DNA of 64,000 bases, taken from assembly GCA_045864775.1 (NCBI GenBank), contig BTVR01000001.1, forward strand, positions 310,001 through 374,000, given 5' to 3'. Every line of letters starts with the position of its first letter. The first letter of the stretch is position 1. Made by a program: the position numbers and the translations under genes. Under the pieces are notes generated by a model that saw only the letters and a program-made list of their open reading frames with translations, searched no databases and had not been told where the DNA came from. Positions 33,961 through 43,401 of this stretch are shown one piece after another. This DNA is from Macondimonas sp045864775. Lineage in GTDB: Bacteria > Pseudomonadota > Gammaproteobacteria > UBA5335.

Positions 33961-33969
33961 GGTGGCGGC

Positions 33970-34584
33970 TTATTCGTTTCGGGCGTGGATCATCGACCAG
34001 TAGCCGAAGAGATTGACCGGCTCGAGGTCGAAATGCTTGATCTGGGCATCGGCCAGGAAGCGGTCGAGCGGGAAATCGGAGGTGAAGCCGATCAAGGGCG
34101 TGATGACCGCCACGACGCGCTCGAACCAGCGGATCATCGAATGGGTGTGGCTGAAGTGGTTGACGATGAACAGATCGCCGCCCGGGCGGCAGACGCGCTT
34201 CATTTCCGCAACCATGCGGCGCGGATCGGGGACGACCGAGGCCACGTACATGGCCGTGACCTTGTCGAAGCTGTGATCGGCGAATTCGAGATTCTGCGCG
34301 TCCATGATGCGCAGATCGACGTGATTCAAGCCCAGCTTCCTCACCCGGCGGTGGCCCCGCTCCAGCATCTTGGAAGACACGTCGATGCCCGTGATGCGGG
34401 TGGAGCGCGGGTAGCAGGACAGGGACATGCCGGTTCCCACGCCGACTTCGAGGATGCGATCACCGGGCCTGCAGTCCATCTTGTCGATGATGCGCTGGCG
34501 ACCGGGCTGGAATACGGGACTGAAGATCAGATCGTAGGCGGCGGCCATGCGGTCGTAGGTTTTGATGACGGCAGTTTGTTCCAC
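33970..34584 (-). CDS. Class I SAM methyltransferase, PmtA-like
   Basis: 204 residues from a GTG start. SAM-binding motif I is ILEVGVGTGMSLSCYP, the acidic residue is in GIDVSSKML, and motif IV is VTAMYVASVVPDP. HFSHTHSMIRWFERV and FPLDRFL resemble the Rhodobacter-type phosphatidylethanolamine N-methyltransferase. That enzyme makes phosphatidylcholine, but UbiE-like or other lipid methylation is possible. It converges on glmU with only 9 bases between the stops. Confidence 0.78.
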   Translation of the reverse strand: MEQTAVIKTYDRMAAAYDLIFSPVFQPGRQRIIDKMDCRPGDRILEVGVGTGMSLSCYPRSTRITGIDVSSKMLERGHRRVRKLGLNHVDLRIMDAQNLEFADHSFDKVTAMYVASVVPDPRRMVAEMKRVCRPGGDLFIVNHFSHTHSMIRWFERVVAVITPLIGFTSDFPLDRFLADAQIKHFDLEPVNLFGYWSMIHARNE

Positions 34585-34729
34585 AAGACCATCCTTGCGT
34601 GAGTGTGTCCAGCGAGCGGCATGAAAATGACCGCCTCATTCTAGCCCAAAATGCTGCAACAACGCGGCAACGGCGTTAGCATGGGCGCCCCCGCATCGCC
34701 CGTCGCAACAGTCATCAAGGACCTCGCCC

Positions 34730-36136
34730 ATGTCATCTCCGGTTACACCGGCCGCCGGCCATCCCAGCAAGCCCGATGTGGTCGATGCGCTCATTGCTCC
34801 GGAGGGCAGCCTGGAGGTCCTTTCGCAGCATGAGGTCGTGCGTCTGCGCGACACCAGTCTCGGGGGGCTGCACGAGCTGCTGCGGCGCTGCACCCTGGCG
34901 GTGCTCAACAGCGGCAGTGTGGTCGACGACAGCCTGCAGGTCATGCAGCGCTACCCGGATTTCGATATCCAGGTCGTGCAGCAGGAACGGGGCATCAAGC
35001 TCGAGTTGCGCAATGCGCCGGCGGAGGCCTTCGTCGACGGGCAGATGATACGGGGCATTCGGGAACACCTCTTTGCGGTGCTGCGCGACATCGTCTACGT
35101 CCACAACGAGATTCGCCTGCATCCCCGCTTCGACCTCAACGCGTCCGGCGGCATCACTGACGCCGTGTTCCATACCTTGCGCAATGCCCGCGCCCTGTCG
35201 CCGGGCCAGCCGCCCAATCTGGTGGTGTGCTGGGGCGGGCATTCGGTCAGCCGCACCGAGTACGACTATGCCAAGCGGGTGGGCTACGAGCTTGGACTGC
35301 GCGGCATGGACATCTGCACCGGCTGCGGTCCGGGGGCGATGAAAGGACCGATGAAAGGCGCGGCGGTCGGGCATGCCAAGCAGCATCGCAGCATGGGACG
35401 CTATGTCGGGATTTCCGAGCCGGGCATCATCGCCGCCGAACCGCCCAACCCCATCGTCAATCACCTCGTGATCATGCCGGACATGGAACAGCGGCTGGAA
35501 GCCTTCGTTCGCGTCGGTCACGGTTTCATCGTGTTTCCCGGCGGCGTCGGGACGATGGAAGAACTGCTGTACCTGTTTGCCATCCTGCTGCATGAGGAGA
35601 ACGCCCAAACGCCCTTTCCGCTGGTGCTGACCGGACCGGCATCCGCAGCGGACTACTTCCGCCGGCTGGACGATTTCCTGGCCCGCGTCCTGGGCACGGC
35701 CGTGGCGGGACGCTATCAGGTGATCCTCGACGATCCGGTTGCCGTCGCGCGCGCCATGCGCCGGGGGATGGAAGAGGTCCGCAGGTTCCGGATCGCCCGC
35801 AGCGATGCGTTCTATTTCAATTGGGTGTTGCGCATTGCGCCGCAGTTGCAGAAGCCCTTCGTGCCGACGCACGAGCACATGGCGGGGCTGTCCCTGCATC
35901 GCGATCAGCCGCTGCACGATCTGGCCGCGAATCTGCGCGCAGCCTTCTCCGGCATCGTTGCGGGGAACGTCAAGGAAGCGGGCATTCAGGCCATCGAGCG
36001 CCACGGGCCGTTCGCCATCCGCGGCGAGCCGGCCATCATGCAGAGTCTGGATCAACTGCTGGATGGCTTCGTGCGCGAGCAACGCATGCGTTTGCCCGGC
36101 CGCGAATATACCCCCTGCTATCGGATCGTCGTTTGA
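34730..36136 (+). CDS. ppnN: Nucleotide 5'-monophosphate nucleosidase PpnN (YgdH)
   Basis: 468 residues. The enzyme hydrolyses purine and pyrimidine nucleoside monophosphates to base and ribose-5-phosphate, and in E. coli is stimulated by (p)ppGpp. The N-terminal DUF4478-like part precedes a LOG/lysine-decarboxylase-like Rossmann core with CTGCGPGAMKGPMKGA and FPGGVGTMEELLYLFAILL (active-site PGGxGTxxE). AAGGA upstream supports ATG 34730. Its 3' end overlaps the end of msrQ on the other strand by 19 bases. Confidence 0.93.
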   Translation: MSSPVTPAAGHPSKPDVVDALIAPEGSLEVLSQHEVVRLRDTSLGGLHELLRRCTLAVLNSGSVVDDSLQVMQRYPDFDIQVVQQERGIKLELRNAPAEAFVDGQMIRGIREHLFAVLRDIVYVHNEIRLHPRFDLNASGGITDAVFHTLRNARALSPGQPPNLVVCWGGHSVSRTEYDYAKRVGYELGLRGMDICTGCGPGAMKGPMKGAAVGHAKQHRSMGRYVGISEPGIIAAEPPNPIVNHLVIMPDMEQRLEAFVRVGHGFIVFPGGVGTMEELLYLFAILLHEENAQTPFPLVLTGPASAADYFRRLDDFLARVLGTAVAGRYQVILDDPVAVARAMRRGMEEVRRFRIARSDAFYFNWVLRIAPQLQKPFVPTHEHMAGLSLHRDQPLHDLAANLRAAFSGIVAGNVKEAGIQAIERHGPFAIRGEPAIMQSLDQLLDGFVREQRMRLPGREYTPCYRIVV

Positions 36137-36711
36137 CGGACCGGCCGGGAGCGCGGCAACCGCAGAAGAAACAGCAGGATGAGAATCCCCGCATAGAGCA
36201 TGGGCTCGGTCAGGTCGGCTTTGACCTGAAACGCGAAATGCAGGCTTGCGAGGATCGCGGCGGGATAGATCAGCCGATGCAGGCGTTTCCAGTTTGCTCC
36301 CAGACGACGGATCGAGGCGCGCGTCGAGGTCAGGGTCAGCGGAAGGAGTAGGATCAGCGCCAGCATGCCGAGCCAGACCGCCGGATGGTCCACGATTTCG
36401 CGCCACGCGGCCATTGGATCGAGGTTCTGATCGAACACGAGAAACACCAGCAGGTGGCCCACGCCATAGCCGAACGCGGCAAGGCCCAGCTCGCGCCGGA
36501 TCACGAGCGGCCAGGCCCAGCCGAACAGCCGCTGCAGGGGGGTCATGGCCAGAGTGAGCAGCAGCAGCCGGAGCGCCCAGATCCCGCTCAGGATCATCAG
36601 TGCTTCCACGGGATCCGGCCCCAAGGCGTTGCGGCTCACGCCCACGCCGATGTAGATCGCGGGCAGCAGGGCGAGCAGCCAGGTGCCGATGCGGAGGGTG
36701 CGTGGCGCCAT
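36118..36711 (-). CDS. msrQ: MsrQ, heme-binding membrane subunit of methionine sulfoxide reductase
   Basis: 197 residues with six predicted helices of the ferric-reductase-like fold; it passes quinone electrons to MsrP in the periplasm. Histidines for heme b fall in YGVGHLLVFLVF, KRLHRLIYPAAI and LASLHFAF. It starts at ATG 36711, two bases after the msrP stop. An upstream in-frame start would overlap msrP and is less likely. Confidence 0.9.
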   Translation of the reverse strand: MAPRTLRIGTWLLALLPAIYIGVGVSRNALGPDPVEALMILSGIWALRLLLLTLAMTPLQRLFGWAWPLVIRRELGLAAFGYGVGHLLVFLVFDQNLDPMAAWREIVDHPAVWLGMLALILLLPLTLTSTRASIRRLGANWKRLHRLIYPAAILASLHFAFQVKADLTEPMLYAGILILLFLLRLPRSRPVRQTTIR

Positions 36712-36713
36712 GC

Positions 36714-37655
36714 TCAGAAGTTGCGGCGCAGATCGAGGCCCGCGTACAGGCCCGCGACCCACTCCCCGTAACCGTTGAACATCAGCGTTTCACGGCGGAA
36801 CAACTCGCCGATGCGGCGTTCGCGTCGCTGGCTCCAGCGGGGATGGTCGACCGCGGGGTTCACGTTCGCGTAGAAACCATATTCATTCGGAGCCGAGCGA
36901 TTCCAGGTGGTTTCCGGTTGCGTTTCCGAGAAGCTGATGCGGACGATCGATTTGATGCTCTTGAAGCCGTATTTCCATGGCACCACGAGCCGCAAGGGGG
37001 CGCCGTTCTGATTCGGCAGGACGCGCCCGTACAGTCCCACCGCCAGGATGGTCAGGGGATGCATGGCCTCGTCCATGCGCAGGCCTTCCACATAAGGCCA
37101 TGGCAGCACCGCGCGGCGCTGGCCCGGCATCTGTTCGGGATCGTTCAGGGTCGTGAACGCCACATATTTTGCATTTCCGGCGGGCTCGAAACGGCGCAAC
37201 AGATCGCCCAGCGGAAAACCGACCCAGGGGATGACCATGGACCAGCCTTCCACGCAGCGCAGCCGATAGACGCGCTCCTCGAGCGCTCGGCCCTTGAGCA
37301 AGCGGTCCAGATCGTAGCGCCCCGGCTTGTTGCAGTGCCCATCGACCGTCACCGACCAGGGGCGGGGCCGCAAGCGATGCGCGTTGCGGGCGGGGTCTTC
37401 CTTACCGGTGCCGAACTCGTAGAAGTTGTTGTAGCCCGTGACCGCATCCACGGGCGTGGGTGGCTCGTCGGTCCGGTAGGGCCCCGGCCGTGTGCCCAGC
37501 GGCGCCAAGGCATCGACCGCGCTTGCTGCCTGCACTGAGGCCATCTGGGAGGCGGCCAGTGCTGCGCCGCCGAGCGCCAGGAAGCGCCGACGGTCGATGT
37601 AGACGGACTCCGGGGTGATCTGGGAGCTGGGAATGTGCGGCGGATGCGGTCGCAT
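36714..37655 (-). CDS. msrP: MsrP, periplasmic molybdenum methionine-sulfoxide reductase
   Basis: 313 residues from ATG 37655, preceded by GCAGGAG. A Tat signal (RRRFLALGGAALAASQ) directs the folded molybdopterin enzyme to the periplasm, where it repairs oxidised methionines in envelope proteins. The Mo-ligating cysteine is in YRLRCVEGWSMVIPW. VVPWKYGFKSIKSIVRI is typical. It forms a two-gene operon with msrQ. Confidence 0.93.
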   Translation of the reverse strand: MRPHPPHIPSSQITPESVYIDRRRFLALGGAALAASQMASVQAASAVDALAPLGTRPGPYRTDEPPTPVDAVTGYNNFYEFGTGKEDPARNAHRLRPRPWSVTVDGHCNKPGRYDLDRLLKGRALEERVYRLRCVEGWSMVIPWVGFPLGDLLRRFEPAGNAKYVAFTTLNDPEQMPGQRRAVLPWPYVEGLRMDEAMHPLTILAVGLYGRVLPNQNGAPLRLVVPWKYGFKSIKSIVRISFSETQPETTWNRSAPNEYGFYANVNPAVDHPRWSQRRERRIGELFRRETLMFNGYGEWVAGLYAGLDLRRNF

Positions 37656-37708
37656 GGCGGCTCCTGCGGTTGGCCCTGTTGGACCGGCCGTCATCGAAAA
37701 AGGTCGCC

Positions 37709-40456
37709 TCAGCTACCCTGCTCTGCATCCTTGCGCTTGAGGAGTTCCGTCATTGCGGCGCCGGCCAGCGGACGGCTGAGCCAGTAGCCCTGTAACCCTG
37801 TGCAGCCCCGTTCGGTCAGGAACTGCGACTGGCTTTCAGTTTCGACACCCTCGCCGATGACGTCCAGATTCATGCGCTGACTCATGCTGAGCATCGCCTC
37901 CACGATCGCAACGTCAGGCGCGGACTCGGGCAGCGCGGAGACGAATGCGCGATCGATCTTGAGGACGTCGAAGGGATACTGCTTGAGGTAGTTGAAAGAG
38001 GAATAGCCCGTGCCGAAATCGTCGATGGCGACGCGCACGCCCAGGTCCCGCAGCGCACGCAAGGTCTCCAGCGCCCGTTCGGGGTGAGCGAGGAGGGCGC
38101 CCTCGGTGATTTCAACCGTCAGGCTGTCCGGCGGGACGGCGTGTCGGTCGAGACTGGCCGCGATCTGGGCAGTCAGCTGGGGGCTGGCGAACTGCGTCGG
38201 CGCCAGATTCACCGCCATGCCGAGATCAGAGGCGTTGCCGGCGCGCCAGTGATGCAATTGGGCCAAGCTCGCGTCCAGAACGATCTGTCCCAGTGCGGGC
38301 AACAGGCCGATACGCTCGGCCAAGGGAAGGAATTGCGAGGGTTCCAGGGTGCCTCGTGTCGGATGCGCCCACCGCACCAAGGCTTCCACCCCGCAGATCC
38401 GGTTTCCCGGCGCGATGATGGGTTGATAGACGAGGAACAGCTCATGCTGGGCCAGCGCGACGCGCAGCGCGTGCGCGCTCATGGGGGTCGTCTCGGGGGC
38501 GTGGCGCGCGCGACTGGCCAGGCGATAGCAATGTCGATGGCGCTTGGCCTGATACATGGCCGTCTCCGCCTGACGAACCAGATCGGCTGTATCGGATGGC
38601 GAGTCGGGTTCGCTGGTGGCGATGCCGATACTGGCCGACAACCCCAAGGTCGTGCCGCCGACCATGAGCGGCTCGTTGAGGGCTTCGAGCGCCGCTTCGG
38701 CGATCCGCGTCGCCTGCCCCGTGATCGCAGCACCGCGCGCGATTGCCGCGAACGCGTCCCCGCCCACATGGAACATGTGGCACTGGAGGCTTTCCAGGTC
38801 TTGGAAGCGCCGCGCGACTTCGTGCAGGATCTGGTCGCCGACCGCGGGGTCCAACGACTCGTTGATGGATCGGAAATGATCCAGATCGATCCACACCAGC
38901 GCCAACGCGTCACGCGTTTTCTGAGCCGCTGCCGACTCGGTCGTCAGCGCCTGCATCAAGGCCGCGCGATTGGGCAGACCCGTGGTCGGGTCGAGCTGGT
39001 CGGCGGCCGAGCGGCCAGCGGTGTCGGCCCCGAACCGGTCGCGGCACAGGCCGATGTAGTGCGTGACCTGTCCGTGTTCGTCGCGCACGGCGCTCAGGTT
39101 CAGATGGAGGGAGATCGCCTCGCCGTTCAATCGCTGCCCTTCCCATGGTCCGCTCCAGCGACCGACGCTGGCGAGATGCGACCAAAGCCCCTCGACCAGT
39201 TCCGGGGCGCGTCCGGGGGGAGCCAGGAATTGTGCCGGGGTGTCCTGCAGCGCACTGCGGGAACACTGCATCAGGCCGCAAAATGCCGCATTGGCAGAGA
39301 GCACCCTTTTTTCTGCGTCGAGAACGAACAGGGCCTCTGCGGACTGCGTCAAGGCATCGCGCATCCAGAGCATTTCATGTTCGAGACGTTTCTGTTCGGA
39401 CAGATCCTGCAAGGTCCCTTCGACGTGCAACAAACGGCCTCGGGCGCAATGGCTCACGACGCCCCGTTCGCGGACCCAGACGACCCGGTTGTGTGGCGTC
39501 ACGATCCGATACTCGATATCCAGTGGCCGTCCACGGCGCAGGGCGTTCCGGTGATGCCGATGGACACGGGCGGCATCAGCGGGGTGTACCAGCCGTCGAA
39601 AGCCGACGTAGTCGCGAGAGAAATCCCGGCACTCGATCTGCAACTGGTCGAAGAGTTCGGGGCTCCATTGCGCCGTGCGGGTCTTGAAGTCGTAGGACCA
39701 TTCACCGAGCTTGGCGATCCGGCGCGCCTGCCTCAGCCGCAACTGCAGATCATTTTGCGTCAGCGTCCAGGTTCTCTCGGGCGTCACGTCGCGAGCCACG
39801 CCGACCACGCCGATGATTTGTCCGCGTGCCCAGAGCGGGCCGTTGGTGATCAGGAGGTGATGGAGTTGACCGCTCTTGGTGCTGACGCGGATTTCCCCTT
39901 GTTGCCCGGCGCCCCCCAGGGCGTTGAGAAACAGTGCCTGCGCCAGCAGGCGGTCATCCGGGTGCACGATCTGACCGAAATTCTGGGTTTCGAGTTCGCG
40001 CCGCGAATAGCCGGTCACGCGCGTCATGGCGGCATTCAGATTGATGAAGTGGCCCAACGGATCGCAGAAAAAGACGAGGTCGTTGGCGCGATCCAGGACA
40101 TCGCCCAGGGCAGGGGACAAGTCGTGCGGCGCATGCTCCGGCAACGCCGCCGTGACCACGACCCAGGTATCCCCGCCAGACGCCGGTACCAGAACCCATT
40201 GGCTGCTCCTGAGATCGCCGCTGGTTCGTGTCAGCCGGAATCGCCCAATCTGGGGTCGATCGGTTGCCGCTGCAAACAGCGCCTTCAGCGCGGCGCGCAT
40301 GCTCGGCGCGACGAATTCTTCGCAGACTCGGCCCCGGAGTTCGACGGATGAGGCGCCCAGAAGGGTCTGCGTGTCGCCCGCGCACTCCGTAATGAGGCCC
40401 GCCCTGTCGACACGCAACTGAATCGACTCTCCGCAGAGGGTGAGGTCGCTGCTCAT
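37709..40456 (-). CDS. Multi-PAS GGDEF/EAL protein with degenerate GGDEF motif
   Basis: 915 residues. Three to four PAS-like modules occupy roughly residues 1-470, with no clear membrane helix. The cyclase domain (about 480-640) has GLPNRAAL, but the active-site signature is GGDAF near 562-566, with the catalytic Glu replaced by Ala and no upstream RxxD inhibitory site. The EAL domain (about 650-905) retains EALVRW, NLAPTQF, EITEGALL, DDFGTGYSS and GEGVET, so cyclic-di-GMP hydrolysis is the likely output. It is divergent from the tolC-type gene. Confidence 0.9.
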   Translation of the reverse strand: MSSDLTLCGESIQLRVDRAGLITECAGDTQTLLGASSVELRGRVCEEFVAPSMRAALKALFAAATDRPQIGRFRLTRTSGDLRSSQWVLVPASGGDTWVVVTAALPEHAPHDLSPALGDVLDRANDLVFFCDPLGHFINLNAAMTRVTGYSRRELETQNFGQIVHPDDRLLAQALFLNALGGAGQQGEIRVSTKSGQLHHLLITNGPLWARGQIIGVVGVARDVTPERTWTLTQNDLQLRLRQARRIAKLGEWSYDFKTRTAQWSPELFDQLQIECRDFSRDYVGFRRLVHPADAARVHRHHRNALRRGRPLDIEYRIVTPHNRVVWVRERGVVSHCARGRLLHVEGTLQDLSEQKRLEHEMLWMRDALTQSAEALFVLDAEKRVLSANAAFCGLMQCSRSALQDTPAQFLAPPGRAPELVEGLWSHLASVGRWSGPWEGQRLNGEAISLHLNLSAVRDEHGQVTHYIGLCRDRFGADTAGRSAADQLDPTTGLPNRAALMQALTTESAAAQKTRDALALVWIDLDHFRSINESLDPAVGDQILHEVARRFQDLESLQCHMFHVGGDAFAAIARGAAITGQATRIAEAALEALNEPLMVGGTTLGLSASIGIATSEPDSPSDTADLVRQAETAMYQAKRHRHCYRLASRARHAPETTPMSAHALRVALAQHELFLVYQPIIAPGNRICGVEALVRWAHPTRGTLEPSQFLPLAERIGLLPALGQIVLDASLAQLHHWRAGNASDLGMAVNLAPTQFASPQLTAQIAASLDRHAVPPDSLTVEITEGALLAHPERALETLRALRDLGVRVAIDDFGTGYSSFNYLKQYPFDVLKIDRAFVSALPESAPDVAIVEAMLSMSQRMNLDVIGEGVETESQSQFLTERGCTGLQGYWLSRPLAGAAMTELLKRKDAEQGS

Positions 40457-40827
40457 GGCTGATGACTCCCGATGCGCTATTCGCTCTTATGGATTTCCGG
40501 TCCGGCGGCCGGGTGCCGTGTCGCGGCAGCGGACTGCCGCCGTCCCGGCATGCAAGGTCTAGATCCGTGTTACTGCCTTGTCAAGCCGCTTTTACCGCGC
40601 CGAACGGTGGCGGCGCCGTGAGGACGGTCACTGTCGCCGATTGGTCTCTGGATTCGATGCCGCACGGACTATCGGTTCGCTGGACAACATGCTCTGGGCA
40701 AGCCGTCCGCGACCATGCCGAATATGGGCTGGGGACGGTCAAATTGCTGACTTGCAGGTCCCTGATCGTGAGCGTATAACACTAGCCTTCATTGGGATCA
40801 GCCCGAGAACAAACAGGGATTGTGACT
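40457..40827. other. Intergenic region between the GGDEF/EAL gene and the efflux operon
   Basis: About 370 bases. Short open frames look non-coding. It contains the candidate promoter at 40752-40780 and AGGGA before the tolC-type start at 40828. Nothing else was recognised. Confidence 0.5.
40752..40780 (+). promoter_or_regulatory. Candidate sigma-70 promoter of the efflux operon
   Basis: TTGCAG at 40752-40757 and TATAAC at 40775-40780, separated by 17 bases. The -10 box is good and the -35 box is weak. It lies about 48 bases before the first gene of the operon. Confidence 0.4.
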
Positions 40828-42192
40828 ATGCGATTGTCCCCTAGGAAGGTGGTGGGGCTGCTCTGCGCCGCCGTGTCGTTGCCCGTGGGCGCCGTTCGTG
40901 CTGAAACGCTCGAAGAAGCTTGGGCATCCGCCCGCGGCACCGATTTCGGGCTGAGGGCCGCGCAGTTCGAGGCAGAGGCAGCCGAGGCGGCCCGGAGCGC
41001 GACCTCGCGGCAGCGGCTCCCTTCGGTTTCAGCCAACGGTTTTGCGGTGAAGCTCGACGAGGCGCCGACCATCAAGGCGCCCATCGAAGACGATCTGACC
41101 ATCCCGTCTCCCATCAAATTTCCGCTGCTGCCTTCGAGTTTCTCCTTTCCCGTGCCTGCTGACCTGCAGAACTTTCAACTGGGCGAGGACAAGTTTACCC
41201 AGGTCGCGTTACAGGCCACCCTTCCGCTTTACACAGGGGGCCGGTTGACCAATCTGACCAAGGCCGCCGAATCCCAGGTTGGCGCGGCCGGGTGGAACCT
41301 ACGACGGACCGAGCAGGAGTTGAAGGTCAACGTCGCCGAAGCCTATGTGAACGTGCTGCGTGCCCAGGGCGGCGCGACGATTTCGGATCGCGAGGTCGAG
41401 GCGGTTTCCGGCTATGTGCAGGACGTGCAGAATCTCTACGACCAACAGATGGTGGCCAAGAGCGACCTCTTGTCCGTGCAGGTCTATCTGGCCGATTCCA
41501 AGCAACGCAATCTGCAAATCAAAAATGCCGTTCAGCTGGCGCAGTCCTTCTACAACAAGATGGTGGGACGTCCGCTCGATGCGCCGGTCAGTCTCGATCC
41601 GTTGGAGCCTCCCGCAGACACTGGCGAAGAATCGCTGGAAGCGCTGACCCAGCAGGCGATCAAGAATCGTCCCGAACTGAACAACCTGACGGCGCAGACG
41701 GAGAGCCTCCGCTACGCTGCCAAGGCGATCAAGGGTGGCCTGTTGCCGCAAGTGGGATTGCTGGGCGGGATGGTCTATCTCGACCTCGACACGCTGAACG
41801 ACAACACCATCGGTTATGCGGGTGTCGGCGCGTCCTGGACCTTTTTCGATTCCGGCGTGACCCGCAAGCAGGCCGAAGCCTTGTCGAAGCGCCGGATTTC
41901 CAGCGAGGAATTGTTCTCCCAGGCGCGCGAGCTGATCACCCTGCAGGTTCGGCAGACCTGGCTCGCCCGCGAGGAGGCCCGCAATCGCCTCAACGTGGCC
42001 AGAACGTCCCTGGACAGCGCCGATGAGAATCAGCGTGTGACGCGCGATCGCTACCGCGAAGGCATGGGGACCAACACCGAGGTGCTCGAGGCGGAAACCC
42101 GGCGGAGCGCCGCCTTTACCAGCTACAACAACGCCAAGTACGATGCGGTGTACGCTGATCTGCGTCTCAAGTACGTGGTCGGCGGAATTTAA
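40828..42192 (+). CDS. TolC-family outer-membrane efflux protein
   Basis: 454 residues from ATG 40828; a longer in-frame start at 40792 would destroy the signal peptide (VVGLLCAAVSLPVGAVRA). Two outer-membrane-efflux repeats with long helices form the periplasmic tunnel; LPLYTGGRLTN and YAGVGASWTFFDSGVTRKQA mark the beta-strand regions. It opens a five-gene operon encoding a complete ABC-type tripartite exporter. Confidence 0.9.
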   Translation: MRLSPRKVVGLLCAAVSLPVGAVRAETLEEAWASARGTDFGLRAAQFEAEAAEAARSATSRQRLPSVSANGFAVKLDEAPTIKAPIEDDLTIPSPIKFPLLPSSFSFPVPADLQNFQLGEDKFTQVALQATLPLYTGGRLTNLTKAAESQVGAAGWNLRRTEQELKVNVAEAYVNVLRAQGGATISDREVEAVSGYVQDVQNLYDQQMVAKSDLLSVQVYLADSKQRNLQIKNAVQLAQSFYNKMVGRPLDAPVSLDPLEPPADTGEESLEALTQQAIKNRPELNNLTAQTESLRYAAKAIKGGLLPQVGLLGGMVYLDLDTLNDNTIGYAGVGASWTFFDSGVTRKQAEALSKRRISSEELFSQARELITLQVRQTWLAREEARNRLNVARTSLDSADENQRVTRDRYREGMGTNTEVLEAETRRSAAFTSYNNAKYDAVYADLRLKYVVGGI

Positions 42193-42251
42193 GCTCCCGC
42201 CGATTCCGCGCTCACCAACCTCGCTCGGATTTCAAATCAGGGAAGATGACA

Positions 42252-43364
42252 ATGGCCACGGACAAACGTCGACCGATTGGATGGATGCTGGTAGGGATAG
42301 GCGTCATTGCGCTGATCGCGCTGGTGGTGATCTATCGCATGCTCAATGCGCCGCTTCCCGAGGGGCTGCTGCAGGTCAATGGGCGCATCGAGGGCGACGC
42401 CACCACGGTGGCCGCCAAGTATCCCGGCAAGGTTCGCGAGATCAAGGCCAAGGAAGGGGATGTCGTCGAGGCGGGTCAGGTGCTGGCGCAGATGGAAGAT
42501 GATGAACTCCTGGCGCGCATCAAGCAGGCCGATGCCGGCATCGCAAGTCTGGAGGCGCGACGTGCGGCGGCAAACGAGGGGTTGGCCGTGGCGCGCAAGG
42601 AGCTTCCGCTCGGCATCGACGCAGCCAAGTCGCAAGTCACGTACATGCAGGCCACACTCGAAAAGGCCAATGCCGCGCAGGCTCAATTCGGTCGGGATCT
42701 CGAACGCATCAAGGTGCTTGCGGAAAAGGGGACGGTCAATCAGCAGCGAGCCGAACAGGCGCAGCTGCAATACACGGCCATCAGCAATGACGTGCGCTCC
42801 GCCCAGGCCGGATTGGTGGGCGCACAGAAGCAACTCGAGCGCGCCTATCTCGGCAAAGATCAGATCGATGCCCGGGAGACGGAGCTCAAGGCCCTGGATT
42901 CGGAACTCGATCGCGTGCGGGCGATGCGCGAGGAGGCGATGATTGCGCTCGACAACATGAGCATCAAGGCGCCCACCAAGGGTATCGTGACCGCCCGACT
43001 GGTCGAGGCGGGGGAGGTCGGAGCGGCGGGCCGCCCCATGTACGAACTGGTTGATCCGGATCGGCTTTATCTGAAGGTCTACGTGCCGGGGAATGAAATC
43101 GGCAAGGTTCGTCGCGGCCTGGAGGCACAAGCCTACGTCGACGCCTATCCCGACCGTCCGTTCTTGGCGACGGTCGACTACATCGCCTCGCGCGCCGAAT
43201 TCACGCCAAAGGAAGTCCAGACGCCTGATGAACGCGTGAAGCAAGTCTATGCGGTGAAGCTCTATTTCAAGGAAAACCCGGACTACCTGCTCACCCCCGG
43301 CATGCCTGCCGACGCGGTGATTCGCTGGGACGAGAACGCCTCGTGGGAAAAGCCCCGCTGGTGA
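42252..43364 (+). CDS. HlyD-family periplasmic adaptor (membrane fusion protein)
   Basis: 370 residues. The start is ATG 42252, six bases after AGGGAAG; ATG 42246 is too close to it. One N-terminal helix (WMLVGIGVIALIALVVIY) anchors it. A lipoyl half (VNGRIEGDATTVAAKYPGKV) is followed by a coiled-coil hairpin around residues 80-230, then the beta-barrel. The pattern resembles YbhG/YhiI adaptors, which work with YhiH/YhhJ-type ABC pumps as encoded downstream. Confidence 0.9.
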   Translation: MATDKRRPIGWMLVGIGVIALIALVVIYRMLNAPLPEGLLQVNGRIEGDATTVAAKYPGKVREIKAKEGDVVEAGQVLAQMEDDELLARIKQADAGIASLEARRAAANEGLAVARKELPLGIDAAKSQVTYMQATLEKANAAQAQFGRDLERIKVLAEKGTVNQQRAEQAQLQYTAISNDVRSAQAGLVGAQKQLERAYLGKDQIDARETELKALDSELDRVRAMREEAMIALDNMSIKAPTKGIVTARLVEAGEVGAAGRPMYELVDPDRLYLKVYVPGNEIGKVRRGLEAQAYVDAYPDRPFLATVDYIASRAEFTPKEVQTPDERVKQVYAVKLYFKENPDYLLTPGMPADAVIRWDENASWEKPRW

Positions 43365-43401
43365 CGTGCGGGCACCGTCATTCCTTGCCGAGGATGTGCA
43401 A

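Noticed and set aside
40731..40749. Sigma-54-like GGGG...TTGC element before the tolC-type gene
   Set aside because: The distance between GG and GC is 11 bases, not 10, and there is a better -10 box downstream.
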